Shown: positions 20,577 through 31,816, counted from the first letter of the stretch. The stretch: 64,000 bases of DNA from Balamuthia mandrillaris (GCA_031835245.1 JAVKOQ010000271.1:1-64000); one strand, 5' to 3'. Program-made: numbers and translations. Notes: generated by a model not told the origin, from the letters alone.

Positions 20577-21105
20577 CACAATGACAACAACAAGGGTGAT
20601 ATCAAGGGAGAGGGCAACAGCAAGGGCAAGGGCAATGGCAATGGCAATGACAATGACAACAGCAAGAGCAAAGCAATAGCAATGGCAACAACAATAACAA
20701 TGGCAATGACAACAACAACAGCAATGGCAATATGGCAATGACAAGGGCAATGGCAATAGCAATAACAATGGCAAGAGCAAGGGCAACAGCAATGACAAGG
20801 GCAAGGGCAAGGGCAATGGAAATGACAAGAGCAATGACAATGGCAATGACAATGACAATAGCAATGACAAGAGCAAGGGCAATGGCAACAATAAGGGTGA
20901 CAACAGCAATGACATGGGCAATGGCAATAGCAATGACAATGGCAAGGGCAATGGCAATGGCAAGGGCAACCAGGATGACAAGGGCGATGGCAAAGGTGAT
21001 AGCAATGGCAACAGCAGCGACAACAGCAATAACAATGACAACAGCAATGGCAACAGTGATGGCAACAATAATGACTATGGCAATGGCAATGATAACAGCA
21101 ACTGT
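20577..21105. repeat. Degenerate GGCAAT/GACAAC hexamer minisatellite
   Basis: About 530 bases made of CAA-N-R-N units (GGCAAT, GACAAT, AGCAAT, AACAGC, AAGGGC). Long frames are open on both strands purely because the unit has no stop, translating to Met/Thr/Ala/Arg, Asn/Gly/Lys/Asp or Leu/Pro/Ser runs. It grades into a repeat-free sequence at both ends. It is treated as a satellite, not a gene. Confidence 0.85.
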
Positions 21106-21502
21106 GGAAAACCAACAATTCACTTCATTATGACTTCCTGTTAACACTTTCCCTGGATACTCCAAATTTTCTCATCCCTTTTTATTTTCCCTTTTTCCTT
21201 GTGACACATTCAAAGTACATACTTTGGTTCATACCCCTTTTCTTATGAATAAACCCTTACATGCTATTCCTTTCTTGATCTGCAGGGTTATTCAAGCAAA
21301 GAATGAAGACAAACCACTGTGGAAGCTTAAGAGCCAAGAAAAATGGAAATGAGGAAGGACAAGGGGGAAAGCATTAAAAGGGTGACAATTGGATCATACT
21401 TAAGTAGCCAAGGCAGAGCATTCAGCTAAAGGAAAAAGACCCATAATCTCTATACTTGTTTACAACTTTAAACATCTCTTGTGCTTATTGCATTTTTTTC
21501 CA

Positions 21503-21594
21503 CTTGTTGGTAAAATCACCAACACTTATCTCAAGACTCCTCATGTTGGATCTGTCCCGGACCCTCAGCTCTCCTTTCTTTTATATCCCTCTAT
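21503..21594 (+). repeat. LTR fragment (family B), left half split by a LINE
   Basis: Starts TTGTTGGTAAAATCACCAACA then CTTATCTCAAGACTCCTCAT, matching 17550-17490 on the other strand. It is interrupted at TTATATCCCTCTAT by the LINE and resumes at 22526. Confidence 0.7.
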
Positions 21595-22525
21595 TCCTAC
21601 TGTGAGTTGGAAAGACAAGCAGTAATTCATCATGCTAAGAGGCAAGATGGCCACTTTGAGCTACTTGAAGAGAGGTAAGCCAAGCAAGAGAAGAGGAAGG
21701 TGAGAAGAATGAAGGTGAGGCAGGTGACAAGATGACTGTTGTTGAAAAGAAAGCCAAGAGGATGAGGGCCTTAACTCGAGTAGCCAAGATGGAGTATGCA
21801 GCTGAAGGAGAAAGAGGAACAAGAGCATGGCTATGGCATAACTTCTTGACAAATGGAAGATGTTTGGTTGGACAACAACGGAGCTTAGTGATTACCAACC
21901 CAAGGAAAGAACGTTTGATGAATGCTATTCGTTGTGGTGGACTGCCCATTGGAAAAAAGTGGGGAGCCATTCAGCAGTCTGAGGAGGATAGCAAGTGCCC
22001 TGCATGTGATGCTGAGGAAGAAACAGCGGAACACTTCCTGTTAAGGTGTCCTAACCTTTGGGAAGATCGCTTTAGAATCTGGAGTGTGGACAATGGAAGT
22101 GAAGAACAAGTCAGAAAGCTGATTATTGAAGACTGTACAACAAAGCTCCTGTCAAGTGGAAAGAAATGCAACAGAGCTCAAGAGATGGAACAATGTAAGC
22201 AAAGTTGTAAACGAGTCTGGAGATTATGGGCAGCAAGAGCAAGTTGGAAGCATGGAAGTTCTTCTGCACTTTATCAATCTTTGGAAGTAATGTAATAGCA
22301 AGGAAAAGAGAAGAAAGGAAAGGGAAAGAAAAGGATAGCTAGATGGTACAAAGTTGGTCTGAAATCTCATTCAACACCTTTCACTTGTGAATTTGAGTAA
22401 CAATTGGGAAGGCATTGAGGATGAGGGAGTAAGAGAAGTAAGAGTACACTATGTATGTACAATGCTTACTTTTTATGTATAGATTGGTGTTGCTCTCAGA
22501 GCAAATAAACTTCTTATTATTATTA
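21595..22525 (+). mobile_element. 5'-truncated LINE (non-LTR retrotransposon)
   Basis: Insertion flanked by TTATATCCCTCTAT (21581-21594) and TTATATCTCTCTAT (22526-22539), a 14-bp target-site duplication with one difference. It contains the C-terminal part of ORF2 (see 21732-22295), a 3' untranslated region with GTACAATGCTTACTTTTTA, and a (TTA)n tail at 22512-22529. Related 3' ends lie at 13628, 15242 and 15705, so this family has been repeatedly active here. Confidence 0.8.
21732..22295 (+). CDS. C-terminal end of LINE ORF2 with CCHC zinc-finger-like motif
   Basis: Open frame of 187 codons ending at TAA 22295; the 5' part of the ORF is lost with the element. It carries a Cys-x2-Cys ... His-x4-Cys arrangement (KCPACDAEEETAEHFLLRCP), the zf-RVT type motif found after reverse transcriptase in many LINEs (the His-x-x-x-x-Cys pair followed by Pro-x-Leu-Trp). 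Downstream is a basic, Trp-rich helix (RVWRLWAARASWKHG). No endonuclease or polymerase motif remains, so it is not an autonomous gene. The absence of stops indicates a younger copy than 15242-15620. Confidence 0.75.
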   Translation: MTVVEKKAKRMRALTRVAKMEYAAEGERGTRAWLWHNFLTNGRCLVGQQRSLVITNPRKERLMNAIRCGGLPIGKKWGAIQQSEEDSKCPACDAEEETAEHFLLRCPNLWEDRFRIWSVDNGSEEQVRKLIIEDCTTKLLSSGKKCNRAQEMEQCKQSCKRVWRLWAARASWKHGSSSALYQSLEVM

Positions 22526-22695
22526 TTATATCTCTCTATCCTTCCTTTCTCCTCTTTCTCCTTTCTTTTGGTGTACTTTGAAGCAATGTCGGAGATTCAC
22601 TCTCGTTGTCCTTCCTCTATTCTCTTGAATACACTTCTTGTCCCGTCACTGACTCTTTTATTCCTAAGGTTGGATTCAACAGCACCCATTGTGTG
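22526..22695 (+). repeat. LTR fragment (family B), right half
   Basis: Resumes the LTR interrupted at 21594: TGTACTTTGAAGCAATG, AGATTCACTCTCGTTGTCC, ACACTTCTTGTCCCGTCACT, ending GGATTCAACA. The AACA terminus suits an LTR end. Confidence 0.65.
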
Positions 22696-23531
22696 GAGTA
22701 ATGATTGCCTTTGTGATAACTTGGTGTGACCTTTATCTTTTGAAGAAGGTTGGGGAAACTCTGTCTCAATGAGAACTGCAACATGGAAAAGATGGGAATT
22801 ATTAGAATAGTGTGAATTGTTTTTTCAATAGGTTTATTTACATTGATGGTATATTTTTGAATCTGTTTCTCAGATTTTCTATACTTTATTTCATAGCTTC
22901 AAACTCAATCAAAGGTCCTGCTTATAGACAAAGGACAGAAGTTTACAATCAAAGTTCAAACAGTTCAATGAAGGAGGTTCAAAGGCAGAGAAAAAGGCCT
23001 TTATTTGACTTCAAGGCCTACCACCATGAGGTCTGTTTCCTTTTCTCAATGTTGACAACATTAGCTTTGAAAAAAGCTTTACTTCTAGAGGTTTACCTTA
23101 AAGCAAAACTGTGGCATGGTGAAGGACTCAAACCTTGTTCAACTGTGAAAAAGCTTACCAATTATTTTTCAATTTTAAAGTGAGCTTTTGCCTTCCCCAA
23201 AGTTATCTCAATGCTACCTTTGAGATAAAGAAGGGCAATCAGCATCATGACATGTTAGAAAGCAAAAACAAAGCACAGCTTACAGAATGAAGGGCAAAAA
23301 AAACAGGGATAGGGAAAGGGAAAAATGTACACAAAAAAGGCAAATGGGCAAGGACCAAGGTCATGTTGTCATGTACATTTGCTCATACTCCTTGTTTGCC
23401 ACTAAAATTGCTTCTCACCTGGTTCACTGTGATTGTGTTGTGAAAAGCTCACCCCTTCAACTTAGAAAAAAAAAATCTTTGTACCACCTTTATAGCTACC
23501 ACTTGCCAAGAATTCAAGGTAGGATTGCAAA
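22696..23531. other. Unassigned AT-rich DNA
   Basis: The first 90 bases retain similarity to the gag zinc-knuckle area of the retroelement (GTGACCTTTATCTTTTGAAG and AAACTCTGTCTCAATGAGAAC, compare 16380-16430). The rest shows nothing. Confidence 0.4.
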
Positions 23532-23685
23532 AAGCATTTAAAAAAGCTTGCGTAGGTTAAGGGCGATCCAAGGTGCAGATCCAGGAACACCTTGGCACCT
23601 TGGATCGCCCTTAACCTACGCAAGCTTTTTTAAATGCTTCCTGTTGGGAGTGGCGACACATAGCTCTCGCCACTCCCAACAGGAA
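23532..23685. repeat. Two adjacent perfect hairpins (44-bp and 19-bp arms)
   Basis: Hairpin 1 has arms 23532-23575 and 23596-23639, perfectly complementary over 44 bp, with a 20-bp loop. Hairpin 2 has arms 23638-23656 and 23667-23685, perfect over 19 bp, with a 10-bp loop, so the two overlap by two bases. The block is more GC-rich than its AT-rich surroundings. It could be a fold-back/MITE-like element, a structured RNA or a palindromic assembly artefact. It has no tRNA T-loop and no open reading frame across it. Confidence 0.9.
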
Positions 23686-23839
23686 CCGTTTAAAAATATT
23701 TCACTTTGTATTCCCACTACATGCATCTTGCTGAGATGACCTTTTGGCGTGGTGTTGGGATAAATTGTGTTGACTTTAAATGTTGCTTTGTTTAATCATC
23801 TTATAACAAAATAGCCAAGTGCTTTGGTGATATAATAGT

Positions 23840-24928
23840 TTAGGATGAGTCTTGAGAGAAACTGCGTTGCTTCCATGATAACCTTTTGTCAGCTTGCTCA
23901 AGTTGTGTTCCAACAAAAGCCCAGTCTACCACACGCCACCATTCCTTTATGTAGTCCTGTTGCAACAGGAAATGCAGGGGGTGAGTCGAGGAGAAAGCAA
24001 ATAACAGGCAGAATCATTGTAAATACCTCTTTTCGGTTACCAAAGTCATGATGGTAGGCATGTTCCCAAACGTCAAGAGCTAGCAACGGAAGGCAGTCAC
24101 TATGGGTAAGAATGGTGCCAGCATTACTAGTGTTCAGAATTTCGAGGTGACCATCCCTGTCCACAAGCCATGTCCAGCCACTACCAAAGTGTGCCATTGC
24201 ATGTTGGGAAAACTGGTGTTACGACGGACAGCGATATATTGTCGTTAGTGTTTGCTGTTATCCGCAACACCCACACCCTACCTTGTCCTTTAAACGCTGA
24301 ATGCCACCGAAATGGAGGTCAGCGCGCTCTAAGAAAGCCGTTCCAGCATCCTCTTCGGAGGTACCTTCCGGAGTCATGCACTTCCAAAAAAAGTTGTGAT
24401 TCCAAAGCTCGCACGCTATGTTGTGAATGTTTGCTTGGCCGATTTTCTTGTGGGAGGCGTGGATCAAATCCTCCAAATTGAGGGCCTCGTATTGTGTGCC
24501 TAGTCGCAATGCAGTCTCAATCAATAAAACAGAAACAGGGGAGGAAGCAGAGGCAAGTAGGAAGGAGGGAGCAGACAAGGAGTAGGATCTGGTGACGATC
24601 ATTGGGTGAACCTACCCGCCACTAGCGAATTTAGCTTCTGGGTGTGTCTAAACTGCAGTTCGTGGTAGTGCTGGCGCAGACCCTTAAGAGAGAAGCAAGG
24701 TAGCAAGCCCTGCTCCGCATAACCCACGTAAGGCAGTGTGTGAAGGCTCCGTGCATGTCGCTGGCCTAAAGCAGAGCCAAAGGCCAAGGGAGGCCTACCC
24801 CCATGAATACCGGCCATAGGAGCCAACGTTGCTCTGCTTCTAAGGGCGGAGGTAGCCCAAGTGCTGCCACTCAGCCTCCCTGCTGAGCGAACGACTGTAG
24901 GTGCCGCAACGGAGAAACCGCTCCACAT
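23840..24928 (-). CDS. Mitochondrial-type Fe/Mn superoxide dismutase family protein, divergent active site
   Basis: Four exons: 24928-24616, 24499-24282, 24212-24027, 23956-23840; 277 residues. An N-terminal Arg/Ser/Ala-rich stretch of about 65 residues looks like a mitochondrial targeting peptide. The SOD fold follows: LPYVGYAEQG, LRQHYHELQFRHTQKLN, ELWNHNFFWKCMTP, AHFGSGWTWLV, TSNAGT, LALDVWEHAYHHDF. All four metal ligands of the family (His26, His73, Asp156, His160 in E. coli FeSOD numbering) are kept. But His30 is Leu, the gateway Tyr34 is His, and the position-69 Gln of FeSOD is Glu. The NAGT motif is of FeSOD type. It may be an active but retuned SOD, or a SOD-derived mitoribosomal subunit like mS42/mS43. 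The C terminus has a 20-residue extension. Confidence 0.88.
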
Positions 24929-25158
24929 TTTTTTTTTCTGAATCAAGAACGGTGGCCGGTAGGCTTCCTTCCTCCTCTCCTGGTTTTTGTTTTCTTTTCT
25001 TTTCTTTTTTTTTTTTGGCTTTTTTTTGCGGACAACCCACAGGGGGGGGGGAGCTAACCAAACCATCACCACCACGCACCACCCACCGAAAGCAAGCAAA
25101 GAAGCCAAGAAGCTAGCTCCTTTGCGCCAGGTGGCGGCGTGCTACAAAGACTGTCACC
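24929..25158. promoter_or_regulatory. Divergent promoter of the SOD and AP4E1 genes
   Basis: 230 bp with T-rich/TTTTCTTTTC and a G run at 25040-25050; it must hold both 5' ends. No TATA box is seen. Confidence 0.4.
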
Positions 25159-28100
25159 ATGAACAGCGGAGGAGGGTGGGGCTGGGGCGACCGCCTCAAA
25201 GTGGAGATATCGGCATGGCTTGGCTCTGCCAAGTCCCGACCCCCGCTCAGCGCTGACTTCGTGGAACTGGTTCGAAGCATAGGAGAGGCGCGTTCCAAAC
25301 AGGTATCACTTATAGCTTCCTTCCTTCCACCTGCATTGCAGCCTTGGTTGCGGTTTAACCCCACTGTGTAGGAAGAAGACCGGATCATAAAGCAAGAGGC
25401 CCAAGTGCTTCGGGCGGTTCTCTCCCAACCAGAGAGCACGGTAAGCATTGAGTATTTCCTTGCGGTGGGCATGGCAGGTCGTACTAAACCCTTCCTTCCT
25501 CCTCTCCTTCCACCCCGCCCCATTCAGAAAAACATGCGGGAGTATGTCATACGGCTGCTCTACTGCGAAATGTTGGGCCACGAGGTCCCTTTCGGCTACA
25601 TACATGCTGTAAACATGACCCAGGGAACCAACCTTCTGGATAAGCGTGTAGGCTACTTGGCTGCTTCCTCCTTTCTTCACAAGGACCACGAGTTTATCAT
25701 TCTTCTTATCAGTTCTTTTCGAAGAGTACGTTACCACCGGCTGTCCATGTCACTGCTTGTCCTCCATTGGCCAGCTAGTTTTAGTTCTCCCACCTAACCA
25801 TTTGGCCAGGACCTTGTTAGTAGCAACCATCTGGGCGTGTGTGCAGCTCTCACAACCATGACGCAGCTCATAAGTGTGGAAACCATTCCTGCGGTCTTGC
25901 CTCTAGTCGTCGATCTCTTGCGACACCCCAAGTAACTGCTCTCTCCTCTCCGCTCTCTTCTCGTCGCGTCTCGTCTCACTGACGCGGAACATTAAGGGCT
26001 GCGGTGAGAAAAAAGGCAATAATGGTTCTACAGCGGTTTCATGCGTTGAGCCCTGAGTCCATAATCTCACTACGTGATCAAGTGCGAGCATGCCTATGTG
26101 ACCCCGACCCTTCTGTCATGGCTGCAACGTTGTGCCTTCTGCAGGACCTCATCACGGTAAGTTAGCCTCGTTTGTAAGTTCAGTTAGCCAGACCACTAAC
26201 TTTATTCATTCAACTGCAAAGAGAGACGCAAATAGTTGGAAGGATCTAGCTCCTTCTATTGCAAACATCGCTGGTCAAGTAATAGATAGATGTCTTCCAC
26301 GTCATTACGACTATCATAGTGTACCTGCGCCCTGGGTGCAGATCCGCTTGATCCAACTCCTTGGTGTTCTTGGGGCCGATGACAAAAGGTTCTTGTGTTT
26401 TCGTGTTCTTGTTTTGTTTGTTGCCTGTTTTTGGTGCTTGTGTTTGTTTTTCGCTCGCCTTGTCTGTGAGAAACTGAGCCTTCTTCATTAGGGCAAGCGA
26501 ATGTATGTATCCGGTCCTTAGCAAGGTGATGAAGCGAAGCTCGAACATAAGGACTAGCGCTGCTTTTGGTCCGTAGTATTGATCACTCTAGGCCAAGTAG
26601 CATATGACTAACTTATATTTTTAGCTGCGGTTGCTTATTCCTGCCTAAAGGCTATTTTCAAGATATACCCCCAGCCTTCGCTGTTAGCGGAGGCTGCTGA
26701 AGCTATATCGCAGTTCGTTAGTAGCACCAACAACAACCTGAAATATCTTGGAATCGATACGCTAGCCGAGGTGATACTGTTTGACCCTAAGATCGCTCAG
26801 CGCCATCAACTTCAGGTCATCAATTGTTTACATGACCCAGATGACACTTTGAAGAAAAAGGTTTTAAAAACTCTGACTTTTGGCGCAATGCACCCTTCTT
26901 GCTTAACTCATGCCACACAGACTTTAGATTTGCTATACCGCATGACTAATCCAATGAATGTGGAAATCATCACCGAAAAGTTGCTGGACTATCTCAAAAA
27001 TTATGCTCCCACTGCAACTCATCTCAAAGCCGAGCTTGCATCTCGCATCACCTACCTGGCTGAAAAGTAAGCGTTGTGCCATTTTTGTCTAGAGTTATTG
27101 AAACTCCTCTCTTACACGAATCCCTCATACCCTTTCGCTCCTTTCCTTCCAGATATGCCCCAAGCAGTGAGTGGTTCCTGGACACCATGACCAAGGTGTT
27201 CATTTTAGGTGGAGATTTAGTGGGAACGGAGGTAGCTCACAACCTCATGCAGCTAGTAGCCGAGGGTGCTGCTGAGAGCGACAGTGGTGAAGGTGGATTG
27301 GAGCGGGAGGACGAGCTTCAAGTGTATGCCGTAGAAACATTTACCAGAGTGCTCTGCGAAGATGAAGAACGCCTCTCGAAGCTCCCTTCCCTCATGATCC
27401 AGCTTCTCTCTTGGATACTTTCGGAATACGGTCAACTTTCTCGCGATTTATCATTGCAACAAATCATGTTGCGTCTTTGTCAACTTTCTGAATTGCTACC
27501 GCAGCAGGGTAGGTGTAATGATGGCTTATTTTTCCTTCTCTGGTTTCAGATTCTTCACGTCCTGCTCATTTAACTTATCCGTGCAGAGCACATGACGCGC
27601 AACTGGATTGTGACTGCATTGATGAAATTGATTTCGCGAACAAAGCTATACCCCGAACTGGTTGAAAATTTAGTAAGCAGGTGTTGCCGATCCTCGTCCG
27701 TTGACTTGCAACAGGTATGGTAGTTGGCCAGCCGAACCGTTAGTCCGTGTACTCACAATTTTCATCTGCACAGAGATGCTTCGAACTGGAGGCTCTGGTG
27801 ACTTCGTTCCCTGAGGCAATGCCTGTTGTCTTACCTGTGGATGCCAGCTGTGTTGAGGTGGTAGTGGATGAACGCTTACCTTTTCTGGACGATTACGTGC
27901 AGCGAGCTCTTCTTGGAGGAGCGAAATGTTACTTGCAACCGTCGGAGCGCACTACCTCAGCTGAAATATCTTCCTCACATTCCAGGGGTACAACGCAGAG
28001 CAAAGCCAAGCCCGAGTTGAAGTGGCAAACCTACGTCAGGCCCATAGTACCAGGTGAGCAAACTCTGTTGCCTGTTGTGGAAGTGAGTCGACTCAACAGT

Positions 28101-30027
28101 TCGCCTGCTCCTGTCATGCCGGTCAAGGCCATTGACAAAAAATGGACCAAGGATGGTTACAAACCCTCTATGAGGTAGCTTCTACTAATACCTCCTACGT
28201 TACTTCCTTTGAAATGCCTCTTATTTGATCTCTCAACAGAAATGCAGTGGATCGTATTGGAGCTCTCGAACCAGAGTCAATTCCGCTCGCGGAGTATCAG
28301 TCCAACACGCAAGACACAGACACTGATACATCAAGTGATTCGATAGCTTCTTCTTCTGGTTACGGAAACAGCGCTTTTGAGCAGCCCACTATTACAAGCC
28401 ATAATAGTCCCCAACAAACTCTTGCAAATAATCTCTTCCGCGGTGTTTCTGTTGCAGCTGGTCCCTTACAAGAGAAAGGCCTTCGCAACACCCGCAGGAA
28501 AGCAAAAGAACAACGATCAACGAGACAAGATGTCCAATCGCGGTGGTCTAATGAAAGCCAGTCGTCAACACAAGCCTTCCAGACTTCACCTTTACTTCTA
28601 GATCTACATTTCACGTCACAACCAACTAATACCGAATCCTTACCATCAACAAATCTTTCTGTGGATGACTTATTATCTGATTTTCACCCCCTCGCGGGGA
28701 GTTCTTCAGGCGCCATGAATGAGGTTTTACTAGCCCTTCCCTGTAGTTGGAATAATTGTAATATTGATCGAATTTTCTCTACCCTATCAGAGTGAAAATG
28801 CGGCTATGCTTTCATCTCTCAAGTTTGACTTTCCAGCACAAGCAACCGCCCCTCTTCCCGCTGTTGTTCTCTCCTATCCACACAATGGCAACTTTGACTT
28901 TAGTCGCTTTGACTTCCCACCCACGTTGAAGAGGGTGCTCTTCCCTACCCCTGCACCTTCTGATCTGCATCTGGAGCCTGCCAAATTATTGCACCAAGAC
29001 CAAAACATCTACCTTTCCTACACCCTTGTGTGTGCGCAGGTTTGTTTTTGTTTCGTGTTATTTTATCTCGTCTTTTTTTTTTTTTTGCTTCTTTTTTCTT
29101 TAACGGTTTGGGCTGCATTTCTAATGTTAGCTGGTTTCAGAATGACCACACTTCGGTTGTACTATTCTTGTCCAACACAACTTCCTATGGCCTTTCTGAC
29201 CTTTCAGCGATGTTCCATACCCCTGCCAATCTGAAGGTCAGTCCCCCCCCCCAAAACTCTCTTCTTTCGCTTTCTCTCGCCATAGGTCTGCTAAGCAATC
29301 CTTCACATTCAGGTTCAGTGCGTTGCTACAGACGGAATTGAGCATACAACCCAAGCTCACATTTGCACTTTCGGTTGTCCGCGTTTACCATTGCAATCGT
29401 TTGTTGTGATCATTCTGTCCTTTAAACTGAATGAGTTTAGTTTTCACATGCCCATTGAGGGCAAGATTGCCTATCAAACTCATCGCAATCAGAAAAAGCG
29501 CCTCAATTTTTCTCTGCCCCTTCAGTTGATGATGTTTTTACGGTGCGTGGATTCTGCCTTATGCTACCTCTTTGCTTTTATGCTAACTGCACCGCCTTCC
29601 TCAGCCCTTTTCCGATGACAACCGCTGAGTACAGCCAAAAGTGGGGCTCTGCTTTGCATGAAAAAAAGATACGCGTTAGTGGGCAAGCAAGACAGGCGCA
29701 TACCGATGAGTCCATAACCTCAATAACCCACCTTGTGACGTGGTTAACTACAAAAATGAACTGTTCGCACATTCAAACAATAGGTAGGGAACACGTTGGT
29801 TCCTGTTGCGTTATGTTTGTCACTACCATCAACTCATTTTTTTTCTGCTAGGAACCGAAACAATTGCCGCAGCCACTATTTATTGTTCCGCTACTACCAC
29901 AGAACAGATTTGTTGCCTTGTGCACGGCAAGTACTTGAGCAACAATGCATTTGTACTTACTATTCGTAGTGAAAACAAGGTCTTTGTAGAAATGCTTTCA
30001 CGCTATTGCGAGCGTGTTTGGCAGTAA
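25159..30027 (+). CDS. AP4E1: AP-4 adaptor complex subunit epsilon
   Basis: Seventeen exons (25159-25302, 25372-25440, 25528-25725, 25810-25931, 25997-26156, 26222-26388, 26492-26568, 26625-27066, 27153-27508, 27587-27714, 27774-28174, 28240-28723, 28791-29039, 29141-29236, 29313-29542, 29605-29783, 29852-30027); 3678 nt, 1225 residues, close to human 1137. The N-terminal adaptin trunk of HEAT-like helices fills residues 1-620: LLDKRVGYLAASSFLH, SSNHLGVCAALTTM, VPAPWVQIRLIQLLGVLG, LYRMTNPMNVEIITEKLLDY. A Ser/Thr-rich hinge follows (about 700-900), and the C-terminal appendage carries the platform-like end. AP-4 sorts transmembrane cargo at the trans-Golgi network. VPVDASC-type and YDYHSVPAPW blocks favour epsilon over gamma/alpha adaptins. 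Confidence 0.93.
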
Positions 30028-30188
30028 TAAAATTGGACAACAAAACCACGAATTAGTCTTTTGGGCGCCACAGTGAAAGGCACGAACCCCGTCTCCGTAC
30101 CGAGCAAGCTAATAGGTTGATGAGATCACATCTTTGAAAGAAAGGAGGAGGAGGAAAGCCGAAGAAGGAACAACAGACGAAGAGGAGG

Positions 30189-31328
30189 ATGACATTTGGT
30201 GGGTGGCTGCGCCAGGCTTTGGCTGCTTTCCAGTTGGACGATGAGGCCTACACAAGCTATGTGGAGGCCATCATGAAAGAGGAGGGGGATGGGGAACAAG
30301 ACAAAAAAGAAGCTGTGCTGGAGTTCTTGAGTGCTGCCACGGTTTGACGCACCACCAACCAAAGATCAACAGAGAAATGGAGTGGGTTTGCTTACTGACA
30401 GACTGACTGTCTACAACAGGACGCAGACCTTAGCGCGTTTGGCGATGAAATGATAGCGAAATGGAAAGAAGAGCAAGAAAAAGAAAGCAAGTCGCGGCAG
30501 AATAAGCAGAAACAAGGTTGGACCCTTCCTCTTCTCTTTCTCGTTCCGTGTCCTTAAGGATTTGTACCTCTTTCAAGAAGAAGCCACTGTCTCCTCTGTA
30601 GAAGATAAGAACAGTATGACGCAAGAACCAGTCAAGGAGAACCGTTTTGACAAGTATGTTCTTTCTGCTTCTCTCGCTTGCTCATCTATTCACTGTTGGC
30701 TTTCAAGACAAAAAGTTCTTAGCAAGGAAGAGAGGAAGCGACGGGAAGCTTTGTTGGCTCAGTACGGCTACGAATCGGAGCAATTGAACGAGAATGGGGA
30801 CATCGTCGTGGCTGCAGAAAGCAGCGCTCCTCTGACTGCCACTCTTGGCGTAGAAGGTTGTGCATTCTCTTAGTCTTAAATGCATTAGAAACGCAATCCT
30901 TCTCACGTTATCCGTTCTTATGCTGTTGTCTTCTCTCTTCTTCTTCTTCTTCTTCTTGTTCTTCTTCTTCTTCTTCTTCTTCTTCTTCTTCTTCTTCTTC
31001 TTCTTCTTCTTCTTCTTCTTCTTCCTCTGCTTCTTCTGCTTCTGCTTCTGCTTCTTCCTCTGCTTCTGCTTCTGCTTCTTTTTCGTTCTTCTTCTTCTTC
31101 TTCTCCTTCTCCTTCTTCTGCTCCCTCTTCTTCCTCTTCTTCTTCTTCTCAGCAAATACCAATGCCAGCCGGATAGCGGAAGAGGAGCAACGCAAGCGCA
31201 CAGCGGCCAAAGAGAAATATCAAAAGAAAGTACAAAGAGAAAAAGAGTTGCTCGCAATAGATAAGCAGCGCAAGGAAAAAAGGAAGCAACGGACTCAGAA
31301 AAAAGAAAAGCGTCGAGGCCCCGGCTAA
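30189..31328 (+). CDS. CCDC43: CCDC43 homologue
   Basis: Five exons: 30189-30341, 30420-30516, 30578-30653, 30708-30856, 31153-31328; 216 residues (human 224). An N-terminal helical PWI-like part (FGGWLRQALAAFQLDDEAY ... EAVLEFLSAAT) precedes FGDEMIAKWKEEQEK, the highly conserved KEERKRREALLAQYGYE segment (about residues 110-130), and a Lys/Arg/Glu-rich helix to the C terminus (KRKQRTQKKEKRRGPG). The family is conserved in animals and protists but of poorly known function. Intron 4 (30857-31152) contains about 200 bp of (TTC)n/(TTCTGC)n directly before its acceptor. Confidence 0.88.
30930..31150 (+). repeat. (TTC)n / (TTCTGC)n microsatellite in CCDC43 intron 4
   Basis: Pure polypyrimidine repeat on the sense strand ending at the TTCTCAG acceptor at 31152, so it forms an extended polypyrimidine tract. 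Confidence 0.95.
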
Positions 31329-31816
31329 CACGAAACCACCCCTAAATGCCTCAACGCTACGGTTTGTCTTCGTTGAATAAACCTTCTTCCAGATAAATGA
31401 AAGCCCAAAACTCAGCAGCACCCACTGGCCGCATGCTTGCAGCGCGAAGCCAAAACGAACACCATAGTCTCTGCAGAACGGCTGATAGCCAACTACCAGG
31501 GCTACGCTAACAACTCTGCCACATCAGCTGTGGCCTTGGCATACCGTGACACTCAGTCCTAATCTCCCCCTCGCCCCTCTGCTCCTCCCCCTGCAAGCGC
31601 CTGGGCTGGCACGAGTGCTGGTTGAGCTGCCGCTTGACCCTCCACTGCTGGCTCCACGTGGGCTCCTTTGCCTCCTTCTTACTCGGTGCTGCTGCGTCTT
31701 GATTGTCTGAAGAGGTACGTGTTGTAAGTGAGCGCAGCCTTGCCCGACATGCACTTGGCACAGAATAAATGCATTGTTCGTTTTAAATAATGGGGTTTGG
31801 CAGTAAAGAGGGAAGG
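31329..31816. other. Gap between convergent CCDC43 and GLRX5
   Basis: Nearly 490 bases, GC-richer than other gaps here. Short frames on both strands (for example plus 31405-31553 ending in a SAERLIANYQGYANNSA-like stretch; minus 31761-31507) look mildly coding but have no start, splice partner or recognised family. It is left unassigned. Confidence 0.35.

Noticed and set aside
20577-21118. Long overlapping open frames on both strands in the minisatellite
   Set aside because: All frames are open only because the repeat unit lacks stops; composition is repeat-driven.
23532-23685. tRNA gene suspected from GGTTAAGGGCG and hairpin shape
   Set aside because: No cloverleaf with T-loop GGTTCRA or anticodon stem fits; arms are far longer than in tRNA.
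31405-31553. Plus-strand frame ending in a plausible-looking SAERLIANYQGYANNSA stretch
   Set aside because: No start codon, no clean acceptor and no family; it sits in the 3' flank of CCDC43.
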